Positions 1-5,165 of a stretch of 6,434 nt of DNA are shown here, piece by piece. Numbering within the stretch: the stretch's first letter is position 1; every line of letters begins with the position of its first letter. This DNA is from Candidatus Poseidoniaceae archaeon. Its GTDB lineage: Archaea > Thermoplasmatota > Poseidoniia > Poseidoniales > Poseidoniaceae. The translations under genes and the position numbers were made by a program. The stretch covers positions 1 through 6,434 of the forward strand of contig JAKMFY010000177.1 of assembly GCA_022425185.1 (NCBI GenBank), in the 5' to 3' direction. The notes beneath the pieces are model-generated. The model ran no database searches. It was not told where the DNA came from and worked only from the letters and a program-made list of their open reading frames with translations.

Positions 1-51
1 TCGCGTACCCATTCCTGCAGCCACAATGACAGCATCGAGAACTCTGCCCAT
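1..51 (-). CDS. Nucleotidyltransferase N-terminus (partial, runs off the window start)
   Basis: Read on the minus strand from the ATG at 51, the 17 visible codons give MGRVLDAVIVAAGMGTR. The stretch AVIVAAGMGTR matches the N-terminal beta strand and G-x-G-T-R nucleotide-binding loop of NTP-transferase family enzymes, which make NDP-sugars or related activated compounds from an NTP and a phosphorylated substrate in the cytoplasm. Only the loop is visible, so the substrate cannot be named; sugar-1-phosphate and other cytidylyl/guanylyl transferases share this signature. The frame stays open upstream to a further ATG at 123, but family members begin a few residues before the glycine-rich loop, so 51 is preferred. 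I see no SD before this ATG; a TATA-like GATATC about 24 bp upstream would fit a leaderless transcript. The gene diverges from the small membrane protein at 103. Confidence 0.7.
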   Translation of the reverse strand, partial: MGRVLDAVIVAAGMGTR

Positions 52-71
52 GTACAGGCTTGAAAGCGACA

Positions 72-80
72 GGATATCAA
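72..80. promoter_or_regulatory. Candidate shared TATA-like element between divergent genes
   Basis: The 51-bp gap between the divergent starts at 51 (minus) and 103 (plus) contains GGATATCAA, with the palindromic core GATATC at 73-78. The centre of the core is about 24.5 bp from the minus-strand ATG and 27.5 bp from the plus-strand ATG, close to where archaeal TATA boxes lie relative to transcription start. Neither ATG has a convincing SD. One palindromic element could therefore drive two leaderless transcripts. This is inferred from spacing only. Confidence 0.3.
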
Positions 81-102
81 GCGTGTTCTTCGTCGTTGGT
101 CC

Positions 103-513
103 ATGGCAGTGGAACGGAAGCATCTGCTTTTAGCGTCAGGATGTGTCCTCCTTTCATTTTCATTCTTCGACTTTTTACCCGCAGGTCCATGGCTTGATGC
201 TTCATTTTCAAGAGGAATAAGCGGTCTTACTGGCCTCATTCTCATCTATCTATACTGGTATGAGCAAACCTTTGGACAATCTGGAGTTGTTCCCGCTATT
301 GCAAAATGGAAAAATCCGGAAACAACTTGGAAGCATGTCTTTTTGTTCGGAATTGGTTTTCTGGTTTCTTCTTGGCTGTTTGGAAACACCTCAGCAGGTG
401 ATTCTTTACCAGTTCCAGCACCGCTCATTCTAGCATTAATCGGCTTACTTACGTGCTTTACAGGATTGTATGCTTACCTTGTCACACAAGGACCGTTGAA
501 AGAAGAGGAATGA
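103..513 (+). CDS. Small hypothetical four-helix integral membrane protein
   Basis: A 136-residue protein I do not recognise. Hydropathy by eye gives four membrane helices at about residues 8-26, 38-53, 78-94 and 107-127, joined by short loops. The loop between helices 2 and 3 (about 54-77) carries W, K and acidic residues, and the C-terminus is charged (PLKEEE). There is no signal-peptide cleavage site, enzyme motif or metal-binding cluster, so no function is assigned. The ATG at 103 is the only sensible start: an in-frame stop lies at 61-63 and no other start codon follows before 103. There is no clear SD, and a TATA-like GGATATC about 27 bp upstream suggests a leaderless mRNA. The stop TGA (511-513) directly abuts the stop of the convergent surface-protein gene. 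Confidence is high that it encodes a membrane protein, low for any role. Confidence 0.75.
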   Translation: MAVERKHLLLASGCVLLSFSFFDFLPAGPWLDASFSRGISGLTGLILIYLYWYEQTFGQSGVVPAIAKWKNPETTWKHVFLFGIGFLVSSWLFGNTSAGDSLPVPAPLILALIGLLTCFTGLYAYLVTQGPLKEEE

Positions 514-2577
514 TCACTCTTCCTCACGAGAAAGTTGCTTCTCAGGCCTTCTTTGGACTTGTAGGAATACGATGTAAGCAGCCATAAGTGAAATCATAAT
601 GATCAGAATTGGTGATACCGATTGTTCTTCTGTAGAAGACTTCTTGTCATCCGTTACGGTTTGATTCTCTTCTTCAACAGGTTTAATCGATTCCACATAG
701 TTCCAATCAATACCGACTCGAACGATATCAATTTCACCATTCACATTTGTGGATTCTATATGAATTAATTTAATTGGATAATCAACAGCTATCGTGAAAA
801 TACCGTCCCCTGTTGTTGCTCCATACCAGAAAGGATTGTCGTTGAGCGCATTCGTCCAGCGGAATGTAGAATTATTTTGTTCAGAAGAGAATGAAAATTC
901 ATGCGTCGAATTTGTTTGGGATGTAAGCGTGATCCAGTCTCCATTCTTTATACTTCGATTGGATTCAAGTAAGGTAATTCCGAATTCAGGTAATTGTATC
1001 TTATCATCCTCAGACGATTCTTCCTGATCTGTTTCATCGTTTAATTCGAATTCTGGAAGAAGATAGAACGCATTGGTATTTGCTTCAATTCTATTATCAA
1101 TATGGGTACTGCTTGAAGAGCCCCAGGTCCCTTCTAATGTTATGGCATACCATGATCGTTCGACTTCGTCAACGGAATAATAGAATTCTCCTTCCGCTGG
1201 GTTGAGTCTCATGACCTCAGTCCATGCTACTGAAAGGTCAGGTGTTGTAACTTCTGATTTCCATAATACGGCATCGCCTTGGCTGAAACGTGAATCAATA
1301 TCCCACGAAAATAACAGTGTCGTAGAATTTTGGATTTCAACGTCTAGTGATGTGATCGAAATTGGAAGCATTCGCTCTAATACTGGACCTACCTTTCCTA
1401 ATACGTCGAAATTGTTAGTTTGTACATTGCCTGAATTATCGACCAGACCAAGAGCGTAATACGATGTTGTCATCCAATCAGGTGTTAATTGGTGTATGAA
1501 TTCAACTGAATCAGCAGGTAATTCTGCTAGGACAGTTACGTTTTCCTGCACTACCGATACAATTGGATTTGTAGAATGATAGAGGAGGATTGATGAAATA
1601 TCTTTCTCGACCACCTTCGTCCATTGTAAGGACGTTGTAGAGTCTTCTCTATCGTATTCGGCGAGAAGGTGTCCTGAATATCTCGGAACGCTAGTATCCT
1701 CAGTGATCGGTTCAGCAAGTGTATTATCAGTGTAGAATCGCACATCCTCTGAGGCAGGGTAGCATGCTTCATCATCACAGTATGGGGGATAGAGACATGT
1801 TAGAGTGTAGTACACCTCTCTTTCAATCGATTGATAATACGATTCATAGGTCCAATCCAATGTATATTCAGAAACGTTTTGAGAAATTTCCTCGGTTGTG
1901 ATTACCTTTTCTAGATCATCCCATGTTGATCTTGTTGCTGGTTCGTTATGTTGATAGAGGATATAATTGTAATTTGAACCTGTACAGGCTGGACGCCACG
2001 AGAAGTGTGTTGATTTATTGGATGCATCGTATGTTGCTGTAAAATTTTGAGGAGATTGAATAGGCGCTGTGTCTTCTACATGTCCGGGTGGAGTTTGTGA
2101 TATTGCTAAGTTAACAGGATCTGTGACAGTACCGTCACGAAGAATGGTCACAACGGCATAGTAGATGAACCGAACATTAACCTTACCGGGAGGAGGGTAA
2201 TGTTCCAATACATGCTCTTTTCCAGAGCATTCTTCATTCAAATCAGTTGAATAGCAAGCTGGGATATCAGACGCAATCATCGTCAGATCACGTTGAAATC
2301 CTGGCTGGAACATCGTATTTGATCGATGAACTTCGTATGTTGCCGTTTTCAAGTCATCGAGTAATTGCCCATCCGTCGTTTCTATGTTTCTCCAAGAGAT
2401 GAATGTAACCTCCATATCCGGTAGATATTGAGCTTCAATGTTCCTCGCTTCGAGCGTAGAGTCCGTCTGCTCGGAAGCGTTTCCAACCGGCAGCATCACA
2501 ACCAAGAGGAAGAAAACAAACCAGACTTTCAGGTTCATGTGTATCTGTACATTCGCAGACATAAGAGGATGCCGCAC
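514..2577 (-). CDS. Secreted, C-terminally membrane-anchored surface protein with Fn3-like repeats
   Basis: A 687-residue protein counted from GTG 2577. The likely signal peptide has its hydrophobic core at about residues 19-32 (WFVFFLLVVMLPVG), followed by NAS-EQ. About four beta-sandwich, fibronectin-III-like units follow at roughly 46-162, 172-290, 298-398 and 405-503. Each shows an F/L-x-W strand, a Y/L-x-x-H/K-S strand and a YYA/WYA-type strand; the fourth is the most diverged. Next come an acidic linker (about 509-530), a further beta-rich domain (about 532-632), a Thr/Glu/Lys stalk (634-652), one membrane helix (about 653-674) and a short charged tail (RRPEKQLSREEE). About ten N-x-S/T sequons lie outside the signal peptide, and cysteines 108/117 and 198/261/267/272 could form disulfides, all fitting an extracellular location. 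The ligand is unknown; adhesion or surface sensing is only a guess. The start is uncertain: ATG 2562 or ATG 2538 is also possible, and 2538 gives the most compact signal peptide. None has an SD. It is the last gene of the TFB-HEAT unit, 13 bp after the HEAT stop. Confidence 0.8.
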   Translation of the reverse strand: MRHPLMSANVQIHMNLKVWFVFFLLVVMLPVGNASEQTDSTLEARNIEAQYLPDMEVTFISWRNIETTDGQLLDDLKTATYEVHRSNTMFQPGFQRDLTMIASDIPACYSTDLNEECSGKEHVLEHYPPPGKVNVRFIYYAVVTILRDGTVTDPVNLAISQTPPGHVEDTAPIQSPQNFTATYDASNKSTHFSWRPACTGSNYNYILYQHNEPATRSTWDDLEKVITTEEISQNVSEYTLDWTYESYYQSIEREVYYTLTCLYPPYCDDEACYPASEDVRFYTDNTLAEPITEDTSVPRYSGHLLAEYDREDSTTSLQWTKVVEKDISSILLYHSTNPIVSVVQENVTVLAELPADSVEFIHQLTPDWMTTSYYALGLVDNSGNVQTNNFDVLGKVGPVLERMLPISITSLDVEIQNSTTLLFSWDIDSRFSQGDAVLWKSEVTTPDLSVAWTEVMRLNPAEGEFYYSVDEVERSWYAITLEGTWGSSSSTHIDNRIEANTNAFYLLPEFELNDETDQEESSEDDKIQLPEFGITLLESNRSIKNGDWITLTSQTNSTHEFSFSSEQNNSTFRWTNALNDNPFWYGATTGDGIFTIAVDYPIKLIHIESTNVNGEIDIVRVGIDWNYVESIKPVEEENQTVTDDKKSSTEEQSVSPILIIMISLMAAYIVFLQVQRRPEKQLSREEE

Positions 2578-2590
2578 TATTGTGAATACA

Positions 2591-4069
2591 CTAATCGAGA
2601 TATCCTAGTGTATCGTCGAGCATATCCAAGGCATCACCGAGATCTGGCAATTCTGTTGGTTCTTCGCCAGAACTCACGTGTGTTTCTGACAGAATTTCGA
2701 TTGGCTCAGGAACTTCGCCTTCACCTGCAAGCCACTTTTTCCAAAGAGTGCTACGCTCATTGCGACGAGCATCCATAGTATCCCAAAGTGCTTGAAGGCG
2801 ATCCTCACGTAGTAATGGAATATGTTTTGAAAGGCGCATTGGATCAATCTCATCCATTCGCATCAGTAATTCTCGTAGACGGATTTGAACGACTTCATCG
2901 CCATCATTCCAAAGGGATGGAATGAGTTTGCGTTCATCTTCAGGGAATTGTTGTACATAGTCTCGTAAGCTGATGACAATGTTTCTTCGAACAATAGAAG
3001 ATGTGTGCGCGTGAAGTTCTTGAAGGCGATCTGCCCACACATTTTCATCAAGGAATTTCAAATCTCCAACAGTTGCTGATGCTGCTGCAAGCACGCTTTC
3101 ATCCTCGTCTTGAAGCATTGAATCGAGGAATGGAACTGCATCCCAACCAACGCGTCTAAACAAGCGAGTTAGAACATCTGCCATCGAACGTCGAAGGAGA
3201 AGCTCTTTTCGTTCGTGAAGAACTTTTGCGATTGCAAGCCCGCGCTCTTGATCGTTCTCGACCAACTTTGCAAGGCACATAACAACCTTTGAAGCAACTT
3301 CTTCATGCTCGTCTTTTGCTCTTCTTTCAAGAATTTCAAACAAGCCTAGAGGTTCGATTAATGCTGGCCTTTCCAAAAGCAATCGAACCCATTCCATCAG
3401 GAGAAGGCGGCGTTCAAGCACATCATTCTCAAGTTGATCAAGAAGCCACCGAGCAGCATTAACGCCAGCATCATGAGCAATGACCGAGGTTGTTCTTGGA
3501 ACAACTGCATGAGGGTTCCAGCCTAAATTCTGTGGTCCGTCCTCGGGTTGAGTGTGCCAAGTACCTGGCCGTTCAGCAAGGGCTACTGATTCAATGAGGT
3601 GATAGCCTTGGTGAATTGGTTGTCCGTAAGGAACAGTTGCCAATCCGTTGATGAGAGCAATTGCAAGCCACCATCGATCCGTATTCGGAGCAGATGTGTC
3701 AAAGGCTTGAGCAAGCCAATCGGTTGCGATACAGAACAACATTCGTTGAGAGACATCATTGGTTCGACGAGCAAGCCACTTCTGATGTATTTCAAATGGG
3801 TCATCGCTTAGATTCATTCGATGTGGAACAATCAAATCTACGATCGTTACCAGATGACGATCAAACATTCCTACGTCAGCATGAAGCATTGACAATCCTT
3901 GAGAGATGAGGTCTTGATCTCGCTCAGGCATTCGAACAGGAAAATCTGGGTCTGTAATTGGCGGATTCGGAAGTGGCCAATTGACTGTTCCGCGTTCCAA
4001 TGCTTCAACCATTTGCGTAGCAACCACTTCGAACGTGGCTTCCGCAATGATATCCCGACTCTTACTCAT
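2591..4069 (-). CDS. HEAT/armadillo-like alpha-helical repeat protein
   Basis: A 492-residue soluble protein that is almost entirely helical. Residues about 205-440 form successive helix pairs of HEAT/Arm type; for example 253-270 (DEHEEVASKVVMCLAKLV), 321-336 (DEDESVLAAASATVGD) and 356-371 each resemble the D/E-x-V-R/A-x-A-A second helix of a HEAT unit. The N-terminal 200 residues are helical and Trp-rich (for example DRWWLAIALINGL near 131-143) and match no family I know. The C-terminus (about 450-492) is acidic and probably disordered, ending in an acidic-hydrophobic LGDALDMLDDTLGYLD segment that could be a short binding motif. No catalytic motif is visible, so a scaffold or adaptor role is inferred. 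The start at 4069 has the SD GAGGT (4080-4076) with a 6-nt spacer. It lies 17 bp after the TFB stop and 13 bp before the surface-protein GTG, so it is probably co-transcribed with both. Confidence 0.8.
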   Translation of the reverse strand: MSKSRDIIAEATFEVVATQMVEALERGTVNWPLPNPPITDPDFPVRMPERDQDLISQGLSMLHADVGMFDRHLVTIVDLIVPHRMNLSDDPFEIHQKWLARRTNDVSQRMLFCIATDWLAQAFDTSAPNTDRWWLAIALINGLATVPYGQPIHQGYHLIESVALAERPGTWHTQPEDGPQNLGWNPHAVVPRTTSVIAHDAGVNAARWLLDQLENDVLERRLLLMEWVRLLLERPALIEPLGLFEILERRAKDEHEEVASKVVMCLAKLVENDQERGLAIAKVLHERKELLLRRSMADVLTRLFRRVGWDAVPFLDSMLQDEDESVLAAASATVGDLKFLDENVWADRLQELHAHTSSIVRRNIVISLRDYVQQFPEDERKLIPSLWNDGDEVVQIRLRELLMRMDEIDPMRLSKHIPLLREDRLQALWDTMDARRNERSTLWKKWLAGEGEVPEPIEILSETHVSSGEEPTELPDLGDALDMLDDTLGYLD

Positions 4070-4075
4070 CGAGAA

Positions 4076-4080
4076 ACCTC
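4076..4080 (-). promoter_or_regulatory. Shine-Dalgarno site of the HEAT-repeat gene
   Basis: The minus strand reads GAGGT followed by 6 nt and then the ATG at 4069. It matches the core of the archaeal anti-SD target GGAGGTGAT and fixes the start of the HEAT protein. It lies inside the 17-bp gap after the TFB stop, consistent with translation from a polycistronic message. Confidence 0.6.
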
Positions 4081-4086
4081 GTCTAT

Positions 4087-5013
4087 TCAGATATCAAGTT
4101 CGATGTTCAGATTCTGAATCAATTCCTTGTATCGGTTTCGAATCGTAACCTCAGTAACACCCGCAACTTCAGCGACTTCACGTTGGGTTCTTCGCTTTCC
4201 GCATAGAACAGAAGCGATGTAGATAATCGATGCGGCGATACCTGTTGGTCCTCGGCCGCTTGTCAATTCCTTTTCTTGAGCCGCCTTGATTAATTCGTAC
4301 GCCTTTGCTTCAACTTCAGAGTCCAAACCAAGTCCAGAACAGAATCTTGAAATGTAGTCTTCAGGACCTGTTGGCATAATCTTCATCTTGAGTTCTCGTA
4401 CCATGAAACGGTATGTTCGGCCAATTTCCTTACGACCGGTTCGAGATGCTTGTCCAATTTCATCGAGTGTTCTTGGAACTCCGCATTGCCTGCACGCAGC
4501 ATAGAGTGATGCTGCAGCAACTCCTTCGATTGATCGTCCACGAATGAGTCTCTTATCGACTGCTTTCTTGTAATTGACAGCTGCTGCTTCACGAACTGTC
4601 TTTGGAAGTTCGAGACGGCTTGCCATACGGTCAAGCTCGGCTAAAGCCATTGCAAGATTACGCTCTGTTGCGTTACTGACACGGCTTCGCTTTTGCCACT
4701 TACGCATTCGGTAAAATTGAGAACGGTAACGGGAATTGATTGTCTTACCAGAGTAATCTTTGTTTTGCCAATCAATGTCTGTCGACAGACCTTTGTCGTG
4801 GAGCATAACGGTCATCGGTGCACCGGTACGTGCTCTTTGGTCTCCTTGTTCTGGAGAGAAAACACGCCATTCTGCACCTTGATCGATAACGTTGTCTTCG
4901 AGTACAAGACCACAATCATCACAGGTTACTTCCCCTCGGGTTTCGTCTCGCGTTAGGCTTCGGCTGCCGCATTCTGGGCACTTTACAATATCTTCAACTT
5001 GCTGATCATCCAT
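4087..5013 (-). CDS. tfb: Transcription initiation factor B (archaeal TFIIB)
   Basis: Archaeal TFB binds the TBP-TATA complex and the BRE, and recruits RNA polymerase to promoters. From ATG 5013 the product is 308 residues, the usual TFB length. An N-terminal zinc ribbon is seen with the pairs CPEC (12-15) and CDDC (31-34). The B-reader/linker follows at about 40-85, including the recognisable [11 protein letters not shown] and the R-A/T-G-x-P segment. Two cyclin-like repeats lie at about 113-207 (with [17 protein letters not shown]) and 212-302 (with [16 protein letters not shown], then a helix-turn-helix [22 protein letters not shown]). All expected parts are present. The frame extends upstream to ATG 5064, but the start at 5013 has a strong SD, GAGGTG, 6 nt away, and the upstream ATG would lie at or before the transcription start predicted from the TATA box at 5068-5076. 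It is the first gene of a probable three-gene unit with the HEAT and surface proteins. Whether it is the only TFB of this genome cannot be told from here. Confidence 0.97.
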   Translation of the reverse strand: MDDQQVEDIVKCPECGSRSLTRDETRGEVTCDDCGLVLEDNVIDQGAEWRVFSPEQGDQRARTGAPMTVMLHDKGLSTDIDWQNKDYSGKTINSRYRSQFYRMRKWQKRSRVSNATERNLAMALAELDRMASRLELPKTVREAAAVNYKKAVDKRLIRGRSIEGVAAASLYAACRQCGVPRTLDEIGQASRTGRKEIGRTYRFMVRELKMKIMPTGPEDYISRFCSGLGLDSEVEAKAYELIKAAQEKELTSGRGPTGIAASIIYIASVLCGKRRTQREVAEVAGVTEVTIRNRYKELIQNLNIELDI

Positions 5014-5019
5014 AGTATC

Positions 5020-5025
5020 CACCTC
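5020..5025 (-). promoter_or_regulatory. Shine-Dalgarno site deciding the TFB start
   Basis: The minus strand reads GAGGTG at 5025-5020, then a 6-nt spacer and the ATG at 5013. This is a six-base match to the archaeal SD consensus GGAGGTGAT and argues that translation begins at 5013 rather than at the in-frame ATG 51 nt upstream (5064). Confidence 0.7.
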
Positions 5026-5065
5026 GTATGTAGATTTAGAAACAGTTATTTTAACGATTGGCATG

Positions 5066-5085
5066 CCTTTTTTAAACCTTTTCCT
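5066..5085 (-). promoter_or_regulatory. Candidate BRE-TATA promoter of the tfb operon
   Basis: On the minus strand a purine-rich BRE-like stretch (GGAAAAGG, 5084-5077) runs into TTTAAAAAA (5076-5068), a good archaeal TATA box. Its centre predicts transcription start near 5045-5050, giving a leader of about 30-35 nt that includes the GAGGTG site. The TTTAAA core (5071-5076) is palindromic and could also serve the divergent plus-strand gene, with a start near 5100. The assignment is from sequence and spacing only. Confidence 0.5.
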
Positions 5086-5104
5086 CCGACACTTTTTTCA
5101 TTTT

Positions 5105-5130
5105 GGAGGCGAATGCGACGAATTGGTTAA
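5105..5130 (+). other. Possible five-codon leader ORF in the aconitase-family gene leader
   Basis: A GGAGG at 5105-5109 is followed after only 3 nt by ATG 5113, then codons for R, R, I, G and a TAA stop at 5128-5130 (MRRIG). The SD match is strong but the spacing is short. If transcription begins near 5100, as the TTTAAA at 5071-5076 would allow, this lies in the leader. It contains no Leu codons, so a classical leucine attenuator peptide is not supported. It may be chance. Confidence 0.2.
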
Positions 5131-5137
5131 ACACCAA
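5123..5137 (+). repeat. Inverted repeat A in the leader (TTGGT / ACCAA)
   Basis: The perfect 5-bp arms TTGGT (5123-5127) and ACCAA (5133-5137) flank a 5-nt loop. The right arm shares bases 5134-5137 with the left arm of the next inverted repeat, so both hairpins cannot form at the same time in RNA. Confidence 0.4.
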
Positions 5138-5157
5138 AGCCTTCTGAGAAGGTTTGG
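5134..5157 (+). repeat. Inverted repeat B next to the start codon
   Basis: The left arm CCAAAGCCTTCT (5134-5145) and right arm AGAAGGTTTGG (5147-5157) are complementary apart from one bulged G at 5139. As DNA it is a compact near-palindrome of the kind bound by dimeric repressors. As RNA it gives a 9-bp stem with a 5-nt loop (5144-5148). The right arm contains the first two Gs of the probable SD GGAG (5156-5159), so either form could control expression of the downstream enzyme. Confidence 0.5.
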
Positions 5158-5165
5158 AGATGGAC

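Noticed and set aside
103..123. Alternative start at 123 for the minus-strand nucleotidyltransferase, which would overlap the membrane-protein gene.
   Set aside because: The extra 24 residues show no family similarity, and these enzymes start just before the glycine-rich loop, as the ATG at 51 provides.
2428..2778. A 116-codon open frame on the plus strand across the junction of the surface-protein and HEAT genes.
   Set aside because: It is antisense to two well-supported genes, its Arg/His-rich composition is typical of an antisense shadow, and it shows no family motif or SD.
3583..4117. Several short overlapping frames on both strands in the N-terminal part of the HEAT gene, considered as a possible nested gene.
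   Set aside because: None has an SD, a domain or coding-like composition, and the long HEAT frame is intact throughout.
5014..5064. In-frame 17-residue N-terminal extension of TFB from ATG 5064.
   Set aside because: ATG 5013 has a GAGGTG SD at 6-nt spacing, gives the usual distance to the zinc ribbon, and the upstream ATG sits at or before the transcription start predicted from the TATA box.
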